Assembly (NCBI GenBank): GCA_026770575.1
Contig: MU657164.1
Span: 1,088,890 to 1,114,231, forward strand
Reading direction: 5' to 3'
Length of the DNA: 25,342 nucleotides
Source: Pelagophyceae sp. CCMP2097
Taxonomy: Eukaryota; Sar; Pelagophyceae
Shown here: in pieces, positions 16,782 to 25,342 of the stretch
Position numbering within the stretch: the stretch's first letter is position 1
Layout of the letters: each line of letters opens with the position of its first letter
Notes under the pieces: generated by a model
What the model was told of the DNA's origin: nothing
Seen by the model: only the letters and a program-made list of their open reading frames with translations
Databases searched by the model: none
Position numbers and translations under genes: made by a program

Positions 16782-19700
16782 ATGGCTTTCTTGCTCGGTG
16801 ACTTTTACGGTGCTTTTGACGGCGCTTCTGCGTTCGGCGCGTTTGCGGCGAACTGCTGCGGCGCCGCGGCGAAAGCTGGGATTGCGTTTCTGGAAAAGAC
16901 GGCGGAAATCGCAAACGCGACACCGCCGGGGCGCCCCGCGCTGGCGCGCAAGATGCTTTTGGCGTACGCCTACCACTGCACGGACATGGAGATTGCGTCT
17001 GGGGCGATTGACGACCAGGACTGGCCGGCCATTGTAAGTGGCAGCGTCATTCCGTCGAAGGTTGCCAGATTTTCGAGCCACGAGAGGCGGGGTGCCCGCG
17101 GGCCCGAAGGGGCGGTGGCTTGGAGATGGGGTGCCTCGCTGCGTTGATCCAGAGATTGAATACAGAGTGGCCGGACGATGGAAGGCAGAGTGCTCGTTCG
17201 TCCCCACATCAGCCCCACACCAAGACTACCGCCCACGCCCTTCCCGTAGGTCGCCGCCATGCTCGCCTGGCGCGCGGTGTGGCTCGCCTCTATGTGCGCC
17301 TGCGCGCAGCCCGGCGCTTTAAAAGCGGCCGCGGCGCAGCTGACCAAGCTGGCCACCGTGGGCCCGCAGGCGCGCCTCCCGACGCGCGCGGCCGACGCGA
17401 AGACGAGGCAAGCCGCGTCGGCCGCCGAATCGGACGACGAGTCGGAAGCGTCCGACGCTTCAGAGGCGTCCGAGGCGCCGCCGCCGCAAAAGGCCGCGCC
17501 GCCCCCGGCGAAGAAGGCGCCGGCTGGGTCCGACGACGGCGACGCTTCGGACGAAGGTGGCGACTCTGACGGCGACTCTGACGGTGAAAAGCCGCCGCCG
17601 CAGTCAAAGGCCGCGGCCGCCGCGTCGGACGAAGAGGACGACGACTCTGAGGAGGAGGAAGACGAGGCGCCGAAGAAGACTGTGGTGAAGGCAGCTTCCA
17701 AGGCCTCTTCGGTGGTGTCCAAGGCCTCTTCGGTGGTGTCCAAGGCCTCTTCCGCGTCACTGGCCTCGGAGGACGACGAGTCCGAGGCCCCCGCGCCTCG
17801 CCCGAAGACGGCCCCGGCGAAGCGGCCCTCGACGGCCGACGATGACGAGGACAGCGACAGCGAGGAAGAAGACAACTCTACAGCGAGACCAAAGAGTGCC
17901 CCTGCAAAGGCCTCCGCGCCTGCGCCCGCGCAGAAGAAAGCCCCGCCCGCGTCCCCCGACTCGGACGACGCTTCCGACGACGCTTCCGACGACGCTTCCG
18001 ACGACGACGAGGCTCCCGCGACGAAGCTGCCGCCGCTCAAGGGTCACGGCGCCGCAAAGGCGCCGGCGGCCAAGGCGCCGACGCCGCCGCTGCCGTCTGC
18101 CGCCGTCGATTCGGACGACGACGCGTCTGAAGCGTCCGTTGCGTCCGACGACGAGGCGTCGGCCGTGAAGGCGCCGCCCGTCAAGGCGCCGCCGCCGAAG
18201 GCCGCGTCGCCCGCCGCGGACGCAGCGTCTGTCGCGTCCGAAGCGTCCGTCGCGTCCGACGACGACGACGAGGCGCCGCCCGTCAAGGCGCCGGCGGCCG
18301 TTAAGGCGCTGCCGAAGAAGGCCGCGTCGCCCGCGGCGTCTGCCGCGTCCGAAGCGTCCGAAGCGTCCGACGAGGACGACGAGGCGCCGCCCGTCAAGGC
18401 GCCGGCCGTCAATGCGCCGCCGCCGAAGAAGGCCTCGCCTGCGGCCTCGGTCGCTTCTGAAGACGAGGACGACTCTGACGACGATGCCCCGCCCATCAAG
18501 GCCCCACCCGTCAAGGCGCCGGCGCCGCCGAAGCCCGCTTCGCCGGCCGCGTCTGAAGACGACTCGGATGGCGACGAGGCGCCACTGCCCGTGCGGGCTG
18601 CGGCGGCGGAGCCGCCGAAGAAGGCTTCCCAAGCGTCTACCGACGATTCCGAAGATGAGGCCTCTTCGTCTGACGAGGCGCCGCCGGCCAAGGCGCCGAA
18701 TCCCGGCGCGTCTGCCGACGGGGCGGGCGACGGCGCGTCTGCTGGCGGGGCGGGCGACGACGACTCTGCCGACGGGGCGGGCGACGACGACAGCGGGGCG
18801 GGCGACGACAAAGACGACAAGCCGCCGAAAAAGGCGGCGGCGGCCTCTGTTGCGTCGGACGACGAAGAGGAGGAGGAGGACGAAGATGACGACGAGGCGC
18901 CTGCCGTGAAGAAGGCGCCGCCGACGGCTGTAAAGGCGCCGCCGGCCGCGTCGTCTGCGGCGTCAAAGGCGTCTGCGGCGTCCAAAGATTCCGACGACTC
19001 CGACGCCGAAGAGGCCCCGAAGCCGGTTGCGGCCAAGGTGCCGACTCGCCCTCCCGTCGCCGCCACTCGCCCTCCCGTCCGCCCGCCTCCGAAGAAGTCT
19101 GCGTCGGAAGCGTCTTCCGTCGCGACGTCGACATCTGGGGCAAAGGTCGCCATCAAGCCGATCCCAGTCTCGCCCATGGCGAAGCGCGTCCTGACGAAGC
19201 CGGCGGCGAAGCCGGCGGAGTCTGATGAATCTTCAGAAGCGTCTTCAACGTCCGAAGCGTCTTCGGTGTCAAAGTCTCAAGCGCCGGCCGGGGCCAAGGC
19301 CGGGGCCAGCCCGAGAAAGGCAGTCAAGCCTGCGCCGAAGAAGAAACCGGGCTCTTGCGGATCTGGCGACACGCACGACTTATCCGACGGCGAACCGCCG
19401 GCCTACGACGACGACGCCACCGTGGACGACGGGAAGCCCGCCATGACCTTTTCCGATTTGCAAAACCTGGGCACCATCAATCCCGACGGCACGGCCAAGC
19501 TGTTTACGGACGTGACGCCGAAGCCGCCCATGGTCCGAAGCGCCACACAGAGGAGCATGGCTTCAAAAGTGTCTTCAGGGTCAAAACAAGAGGCTTTGAA
19601 ACCTTCCACTTCCCCCAGACTCGCCGCCGCCCGAGCTCGGACGGCCAAAAGGCCGAGCACGGCGCCCATCGGGCGCGAGTTGCAAGCTCTGCCGACTCAG

Positions 19701-19865
19701 CTTTTGACCGACGAGGGCTCCGGCTCGGTACATTTATCCGACGGCCCAAAGTCCGGGAAAGACGGCCTCCGAGCAAAGGGCTCGGAGCTTTTGAGGGCGA
19801 CCCGCGGGAGCGGGTCGCTGGACGACGGGGCGTGCGTCTTTTTTGTGAAACCACTTTTTGTGTGA
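16782..19865 (+). CDS. Nopp140-like acidic/basic low-complexity protein
   Basis: Exon 1 is 16782-17033, the intron 17034-17249 (gtaagt ... cgtag), and exon 2 17250-19865, giving 955 aa. Residues 1-120 form a helical, Cys/Ala-rich N-terminal region of unknown type. From about 135 to 720 the chain alternates clusters of Ser/Asp/Glu (SDDES, SEEEEDE, SDDDASEASVASDDE) with Lys/Pro/Ala stretches (KAPPVKAPPPKAAS). This is the architecture of Nopp140/SRP40-type nucleolar phosphoproteins, whose Ser clusters are casein kinase 2 sites. The C-terminal 230 residues are less biased and Ser/Thr/Lys-rich; I do not see the conserved SRP40 C-terminal domain, so this is an analogy and not an assignment. The last residues (FVKPLFV) and the stop lie within a 17-bp tandem array, so the C-terminus may differ between strains. 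An in-frame ATG at 16611 is an alternative start. Confidence 0.65.
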
Positions 19866-19944
19866 AACCACTTTTTGTGTGAAACCACTTTTTGTGTGAA
19901 ACCACTTTTTGTGTGAAACCACTTTTTGTGTGAAACCACTTTTT
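19843..19944. repeat. 17-bp tandem array spanning a stop codon
   Basis: Six head-to-tail units of gtgtgaaaccacttttt follow each other, identical except for the first base of the first unit. The Nopp140-like gene terminates at the first tga in the second unit. Because 17 is not a multiple of three, each copy shifts the plus-strand frame, and every frame meets a stop within a few units. On the minus strand all three frames are open and give the 17-residue cycle of QKVVSHKKWFHTKSGFT. Confidence 0.9.
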
Positions 19945-20154
19945 GAGAGCCGTTTTCGAGTCGCGAGGCTTGTTGTAGGTCGAACATCTCGTCGCTGAAG
20001 CTGGCGATTGCGGCGAAGCGGAAGAACCGGCCAAAGTCGGCCATGTCTGGGGCCGCGTCGATTTTTGGGGCCGCGTCGATAGGGAAACGCATCGCGATTC
20101 AAGGGCCCCCCAAAAGTCGGGAAACGCATCGAGAGGCGCTTCTCTTCAAAAAGG
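19945..20154. other. Downstream region with short duplications
   Basis: This is probably the 3' untranslated region of the Nopp140-like gene. ggggccgcgtcgat is doubled at about 20050 and 20067, and gggaaacgcatcg at about 20081 and 20119. A minus-strand frame starting with ATG at 20044 (MADFGRFFRFAAIASFSDEMF) runs through the 17-bp array to 19697. It could be a small antisense gene but has no family support. Confidence 0.3.
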
Positions 20155-20545
20155 GGAGACTGGGAGCCTCGACTGGGAGCCTCTGCTGGGGTCCTCGACT
20201 GGGAGACTTTGGAATCTCGACTGTCGATACGTCGATACTCGGACCATCGAGGGCGCGAGGCTCGACAACTCGAAAACTGGGCTTTGAGACAACTCGAGAA
20301 CTGGGGCCGATCGATCTTGGCCCCTCTCCTGGGTCTCGATACTGAGACCCCGTTCTTGAAAGCCTCGATACTGGAAAGCCTCGATACCGGGGCCTCTATA
20401 CTGCAAGTCGATCGACTGGGGCCTCGAGAACTCGAGGGTTGACTGGGGCAAGGGGCTGGCGTCTCGAGACAGGGGGCCCTTTACTGGACGATACGGAACC
20501 CTCGCTTCCGAGGCGTCGATCCCTCAAGCCTCGAGACTGGGGCAG
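20155..20545. repeat. Degenerate minisatellite (tcga-ctgggg-cc units)
   Basis: Units of about 13-16 bp built from actggg(a/g)(g/c)cctcga, tcgagaactgggg and cctcgatactg follow one another with frequent changes. Coding potential is poor. It resembles the arrays at 3.2-4.1 kb and 21-22 kb in unit length and in its ctcga/gag core. Confidence 0.65.
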
Positions 20546-20728
20546 TGATCCCGCCACCCCGAAGTGGAAGCGTCGGTCCCGGGCTTCCCGACGCGGGCGC
20601 CCCTCGACAAGGAAACCTCGGGGGCGCGTCTGGGTCGACGGCAGCGGCTCCCTTGTGGCGGCGGGGTCGCCGGGCCTCTGCGGGCGGCGGAGCGCGGCTC
20701 GAGTCACGCCCCATTCGACGTCTCAAAA

Positions 20729-20776
20729 ATGCCATATTGGACCAAAAGAGACCAGGTACAGCACGCAATCCGATAA
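20729..20776 (+). CDS. Possible upstream ORF, 15 aa
   Basis: A short open frame (MPYWTKRDQVQHAIR) ends in TAA one base before the ATG of the next small ORF. If both are on one transcript, this spacing would suit termination and reinitiation control. Nothing else supports it. Confidence 0.2.
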   Translation: MPYWTKRDQVQHAIR

Positions 20777-20777
20777 G

Positions 20778-20981
20778 ATGAAAACTTCGCAACGGGTCGT
20801 CGAGCTCATGGACGCGTACGGCGCCACGGAGCTCGGGTCGGCGCTCATCGATTCCAAGGACGTCGCCTTAAAACTTCAAAGAGCGCTCCGCGAGCTGATC
20901 GACGACGAACTGACGCAGTGGCAACCCGCGCGGGAAGAAAACGCGCAGTTTGGAAAAAAACGTCCGGACTGGGCCCTCTAG
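20778..20981 (+). CDS. Small ORF or first exon, helical 67-aa protein
   Basis: The frame reads MKTSQRVVELMDAYGATELG, continues with SALIDSKDVALKLQRALREL and ends at TAG 20979-20981. Composition is balanced, with regular heptad-like Leu/Ala spacing, unlike the Arg/Pro-rich shadow frames around it, so I think it is real. It could be complete, or it could be the first exon of the coiled-coil gene starting at 22369, in which case the minisatellite between them would be a third giant intron. Candidate donors lie at about 20945 (gtttgg) and 20961 (gtccgg), but I cannot prove a junction. No family is recognised. Confidence 0.45.
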   Translation: MKTSQRVVELMDAYGATELGSALIDSKDVALKLQRALRELIDDELTQWQPAREENAQFGKKRPDWAL

Positions 20982-22260
20982 AGCCGTCAGAGGTCCCAGA
21001 GATCGCCCCGGATGCGGGCCTGGAAGCGGCGCCGGAGACGGTCCCGGAGACGGTCCCGGAGACGGTCCGTTGACGGTCCGTCAACGGTCCCGAAGACGGA
21101 GACAGTCCCAGCGACGCGCCCAGGGACGGTCCCTTCAGAGAGGTCCCGGAGACGGTCCGTCGACAGGCCCGGAGACGGCCCCAGAGACGGGCCCCTCTGC
21201 GTGGCCCCCCCGCTGCCCCCCGCGCCCTCCCCGTCTAGAAAGTCGCCGGTTTGGGGTCTGCTTTGTCCGTCCCCAGACTTGAGACCGGTTCGGGGTCTGT
21301 CTTGGTCCAGACGGGGACAGGGGCCGGCGAAAGGCACCGGCCCCACGGGCCCGGAGACGGTCTTTGAGACGGCCATCGAGGGCCCCGGAGAGGCCGGAGG
21401 CGTTGTGGAGACGATTGATCGACGGTTCCGGAGGCTGCTCCGGAGACGGTCCCGAAGACGGCGCCCCTGCAGCCCAGAGAGAGTCCGGAGAGGCCCATTC
21501 CTGCGGTCAGTCGACGGTCCTGGAGACGGGCTCGGAGAAGGGCCGTATTTGGTCCGGGGACTGTTCTGGAGCCGGTCCCGGAGCCGGTCCTGAATACGGC
21601 TCCAGAGACATATGGCTCCAGAGACGTCGAGTTTGTGGATCCCAGGGCCGGAATAGGGAGACGGCCTCTGCAAAGGTCCCGGAGACGGCCTCTGCAGCCG
21701 TGTTCAGAGACGGAGACGGAGAGAACCACCTTCCGAATCATCTACCGAAGAGAGCGAACATTTACCGAACAACGCTCCCAAATAGTTTAAAATCTTCCGA
21801 ATAAAAAGATATTTTATATATAGTATGGACACTGAAAAAGAAGTTTTGGATGGTCCGGTTTATACAAAAAAAATCAAGAAACCGCGATCCGAAACGGGCC
21901 CGGAAGCGGGCCCGAAAGCGGGCGCAGAGAACGGGTCTGGAGACCGTCCAGAGGCCGTCCCAGAGGCCGTCCTCAAGACGGCACCAGAGGTGGCCCCTTC
22001 AAGGAGAGGCCCGGGGACTGTCGGCGGTCCCGGAGATGGCCCGAGAGGCGGTCCTGGAAACGGTCTGGAAACGGTCTGGAAAGCGGTCCCGGAGACAGAG
22101 CCCGGAGGCGGTCCGAAGGCGGCCGTCAACGGTTCTAGACTCAATGTCCCAGAGACTGCCAAAGAGACGGTCTGTCGCCGGTCCTGGAGGCGGTCCCGGA
22201 GACGGTCCTGGAGGCGGCCCGGAGAGGGCCCAAAAAACGGTTCGTTCGCTGTCCAATCCG
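20982..22260. repeat. Minisatellite region (acggtcccggag units)
   Basis: From about 20985 to 21720 and again from about 21890 to 22240 the sequence is a degenerate tandem of 12-bp units near acggtcccggag, with variants such as acggtccgttg and acgggcccctctg. They are separated by an AT-rich unique island at about 21720-21850 (aaaaagatattttatatatag). Long open frames on both strands come from the repeat (Arg/Pro/Gly/Thr-rich) and are not genes. The array shares its acgg-cc-gag core with the intron arrays at 3.2-4.1 kb. Confidence 0.75.
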
Positions 22261-22368
22261 GTGTGTTCACTGTCCCGTTCACCGTCCCGCGAGTCCCCTG
22301 CGTTGCTTCTCCGGAACCACGCGCCTCCGGAGCCGCGAGACCCGCGCCTTTGGAGCGTCGAAAGACCC

Positions 22369-24191
22369 ATGAGCGGAGCGGAGTACGATTGCAAATCCAC
22401 GGCGGGGCAACGACGCGGCCATAGGTACCGCACAGACGTCTTCGACGAAGGGCTCACGCGCAACGACTCCGAGACCATGGGTGCGTCGGCGGTCCCTCGA
22501 GGGCCGTTTGGAAGGCAGACCCACAAAGCCTCTCGGCCTCTGACGCAAACGCAGGCACGCGGACGTCCGTACGCTCGGGCACCATGGACCTGCGCGAGTT
22601 GAGAGGCGAGCGCCTCTTGATGCAGCGGCTCGGCTTCGTCGAGCACGTCGACGCGCTGGACAAGCGCATCGCGTATTTCCAGGAACTCCAGAAAAAGGAA
22701 GCCGAAGTGCGTTGCCGCGGCAGGCACTTTGCCATAATATGATGCTGACACGCCCGACTGCGACTTGGGTGTGCCCGACTTCTGTTGGAAACTCATGGGC
22801 GACAATATGGCCCAGGTCAACCGTCCTAGGCGCGGCACGCGACGTACCGGGACCGGCGCATGCGCATGCTGCACGCGCAGCACATGCGGCGGCTGGAGGA
22901 CTACGAGGTGGAACTCGAGGCGAACTTGGAGGTGGGATTCTCCCAATTCAGATGCATTCTCGAGAGAGCAACTTTTCGACTAGGCCACCAAAATCGAGTG
23001 CCACCGGCGCGAGGAGATTCTGGCGGAGCAGCACCGGCAGCAGCGCGACGAGTTCGTGGAGCGCGTGATCCGGCGGGCGACGAACTCCTCGGACATTTCC
23101 GCGACGGCGTGTGCGTCCGCGACGACATTGAAATACCCCAAACCACCCCAAACCATCGCCCCCCAGGCACGTGCACGAACCGCTACACCTGCCAGCACAA
23201 CAAGACTGCCCGCTACCGCCTGCGCAAGCGCAACCCGATGGTGAGCCTATTCCCCAGACGAAGACCAACGGAACGACACCCCCGTCCCGCAGGTCATCAA
23301 GTACGCCAACGCGGCGCGAAGGCTGCGGAAGAACCGCAGAATGGGCGAAGCGATGGAGTTTGAAGAGAAGGTCCGTAGAGGGTTTCCCATTGGAACTTGT
23401 ATCGTCATTCCCATCTCTAGGCGACTTTGATTGAAAACGAGGAGAAGATCAAGTGGACATTGCAGGTCCAGAACAACGCGCTGCAGACCAAGCTGCCGGT
23501 GAGGGGATTGAGGGGATGGAGAAGCGGGGGTTTGAATTGATCCATTCATGAATTGATCATTCACCCTTTGCAATACTAGGTCATGGTGGAGACGCACGAG
23601 CGCCAATCGAAGGCCATGCTGGAGAGGCACGCCTCTTTGCAGGAGAACTTGGCGCTGTCGAACTCTCGCAAGTTGACGAATCTGGAAAGGGTACTCGAGT
23701 GCGAGCGGTCTAAAGCTGATACAAAGATGAGTAAGCTCAAAGCACAAGATTTCCTCCAGGACGCGTCCGCCGGCGAGGTGCGGGGGGGCGGGGGGGAGCC
23801 TTTGTGCAAAAATCAAAAGAGACGTTCCTCGCCGGCCTGACGCGCGTCTCCGTGAGACGCTTTCCCCGAGGTGGTGCGCGCCGGCGGCAAGCAGGACAAC
23901 GTCGTGCGCACGGCGCGCGCTTCTGCATCTTTAGTAGCGTCTTTGGCTGGGCAGGACGTGGACACTCAACAGGCGGGTGGCGTGGACGGCCTCTTAGCAA
24001 AGTTGGGAATCGGCGCCGACTTTTCCGACCTGCCGCCGATCACGACCGCCTGGAAGCCGCCGGCGACGACGGGGCTGGACAACTCGCAGTCGCTCTTTAC
24101 CATGCGACCCGCCGCCGCGACGCCCGCGGCGGCAGCGGCCGCGCTGCTGGCCAAAGGGGGGCTCTCGAGCGGCAAGGTCAACTTTGCCTAG
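22369..24191 (+). CDS. Coiled-coil protein, nine exons, unrecognised family
   Basis: Exons: 22369-22480, 22555-22706, 22830-22931, 22984-23110, 23167-23240, 23293-23370, 23421-23498, 23580-23777 and 23871-24191. All phases match and give 413 aa. The introns are 50-123 nt, with donors such as gtgcgt, gtgagc and gtccgt and acceptors tag, cag or, once, gag. The middle is a charged helical coiled coil (DLRELRGERLLMQRL, RRMRMLHAQHMRRLEDYE, IECHRREEILAEQHRQQRDE). It contains a short conserved-looking element YTCQHNKTARYRLRKRNPM followed by KYANAARRLRKNRRMGEAME. The C-terminal 100 residues are Ala/Gly-rich and end SSGKVNFA. It is probably a cytoskeletal or basal-body-type protein, but that rests only on the coiled coil. 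Start: the ATG at 22369 opens the first exon with balanced composition; an upstream exon is possible (see the ORF at 20778). Confidence 0.65.
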
Positions 24192-24273
24192 CTACTCCGT
24201 TTCTGCCTTCCGGCCCACGCCGCCCTTGCCTCGGCGGCCACGCACAGAAGCCGCCTATCATTTGATCCACATA

Positions 24274-24300
24274 TATTTTGAAAGACCTTTTTTCAAAATA
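24274..24300 (+). terminator. AT-rich hairpin downstream of the coiled-coil gene
   Basis: A perfect 10-bp stem (tattttgaaa / tttcaaaata) surrounds a 7-nt loop, 82 nt after the stop codon. It is likely in the 3' untranslated region and might aid 3'-end formation or mRNA stability; no canonical AATAAA signal is next to it. The structure is visible; the function is inferred. Confidence 0.35.
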
Positions 24301-25342
24301 CCGGCGCTTGAAATGCCGGCGCTTTGCGCTTTCGCGGGGGGAAATTTCAACGCGATGCGCGCGTCGTGGACGAGCAGGACGTGGACGCTTTCGCGGGGGG
24401 GAGGCCTACGCGGCGCGTGTCGTGGAAGAGCAGGGCGTGGACGAGCAGTGACTCGCACCAGAGTAGATTTCCGTCAGAAAAGGGGATGAGGCCCCTTGGG
24501 AATGAGATCCGTCGGCCAGCGTCAGTCCGAGACTTTTCCCCCACAGCAAGGACCGGTCTACGGGTCTACGGGCCAGGCGTCGGCGGTGCCACGGCGTCTT
24601 TGGCGGCGTCGGGCGCCCGAGAAACGCGGTGGGGGCTCCCTCGAGCTCTTGAGATTAAAGGCCCCCGACTCCAAAGCTTGGACGATGCAGACGTCTCTTC
24701 TGTCAAGTTCTGTGCGACGACCAAGCATCGGTGCCACAGTCCTCGATTCGAGGACGGCCCGCCGCCCCTGGGGCCCTCGAGTGTCGTCAGTGCTACTTGA
24801 GCTCCGTCCAATTCAAATCCACTGCGAGTCCGCGGTCCCGCACTGCCAAAGTTTTCGATGTGGCGACAGATTCTTTTTCCGAGCTTTTTACGTTCCGTGT
24901 CGTGCCGGGCTTCAGTCAAATCCCTGCCTGCTGCGCTCCGTACATCAAGTCCGTTGAGCATGATCACCCATTAAAGCCGTTCGACGGGCCGTTGAAAGCA
25001 CGTTCTCTACATGCTCTTTCCGAGAAAAGAACAATCTTTCAACCTCAATCTGAAGAAGAAGAGCTCTCTTAACCATCCATCCATCATAAGAAAAGTAACA
25101 TTGTTTGCACTACGCTGTCCTGGGTCCCTGGGGACGCAGCGTAACATTTGGGGGGCTTGTATACGGACCTGATCATCTTCGGAGGGGCGGGGGGTCACCG
25201 CATCGCGCGGTTTGAAGTTTCCAGTGTCTTGAACCTTTGTTTCGAGAGAGTCGCGCCGCCTTTGTGGCTCGTAGGGCACAAGGCAGCTCAGTGCGGCACC
25301 ACCGGCGTCACCGGCACCACCGGCGCCCTCCTCCCCAAGGCG
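24301..25342. other. Right edge; no supported gene
   Basis: Direct repeats of ctttcgcgggggg (about 24338 and 24389) and gtggacgagcag (about 24368 and 24439) are present near 24.3-24.45 kb. Between 24.7 and 25.1 kb the GC content falls, and a plus-strand frame ending SEEEELS at 25072 has fair composition but no start or splice context I can defend. The last 40 bases contain a short accggc repeat (caccaccggcgtcaccggc) that may be the start of a Gly/Thr repeat-coding sequence beyond the window. Confidence 0.35.

Noticed and set aside
17290..19177. Several long minus-strand and off-frame open frames opposite the Nopp140-like gene
   Set aside because: They mirror the acidic/basic codon repeats (Ser, Gly, Arg or Pro runs) and vanish where the real gene is less repetitive.
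19697..20044. Minus-strand frame MADFGRFFRFAAIASFSDEMF running through the 17-bp array
   Set aside because: It is not called as a gene because most of it is repeat translation and it overlaps a better-supported gene; it is kept only as a note in the 17-bp array finding.
20986..22400. Arg/Gly/Pro/Thr-rich frames across the acggtcccggag array
   Set aside because: They are periodic translations of a minisatellite on both strands, with no start context or domain.
24324..25072. Plus-strand frames at the right edge
   Set aside because: There is no recognisable domain and no convincing start or splice context, and similar lengths occur in other frames of the same stretch.

Overview
The window reads as nuclear DNA of a small GC-rich alga. 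Coding regions are very GC-rich. Genes on both strands are split by many short spliceosomal introns, mostly 50-220 nt, with GTGCGT-like donors and TAG acceptors. Two genes have the MYND + RING + Sel1 layout that I associate with pelagophyte stramenopiles such as Aureococcus. The taxon is an inference from gene families and intron style. Only two pairs of genes are arranged head to head, and there is no sign of operons or CRISPR.

Layout. 583-1619 (-) is a MYND/RING/Sel1 gene with a 1-nt frameshift. Divergent from it, 1949-5979 (+) is a nine-exon gene that I rebuilt by splicing; it encodes an RRM-like domain plus a GSTCD-like (Methyltransf_32) SAM methyltransferase. Two of its introns are swollen to 1164 and 861 nt by degenerate 12-14 bp minisatellites. 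6428-7690 (-) is a paralogue of the first gene, with an in-frame TAG where the paralogue has Gln. 7997-9143 (+) is a tentative two-exon gene with a mitochondrial-type N-terminus; two perfect palindromes lie just upstream. 9973-11088 (+) is a seven-bladed WD40 protein. 11950-14196 (-) is a long disordered protein ending in a degenerate SNF2-type ATPase fold.

From 14.2 to 16.7 kb there is no convincing gene. That stretch holds a tRNA-like relic, several hairpins and diverged short duplications in DNA of lower GC. 16782-19865 (+) encodes a 955-aa Nopp140-like acidic/basic repeat protein whose stop codon lies inside a 17-bp tandem array. 19.9-22.3 kb is mostly minisatellite with one small ORF (20778-20981). 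22369-24191 (+) is a nine-exon coiled-coil protein of 413 aa. The last 1.1 kb has nothing I can support as a gene.

The genes do not form an obvious pathway. The strongest observations are the minisatellite-filled introns of the methyltransferase gene (the exons splice in frame and restore family motifs), related minisatellites elsewhere in the window, the single-lesion disruptions in both MYND/RING/Sel1 paralogues, the SNF2-like pseudo-ATPase, and the 17-bp array at a stop codon.
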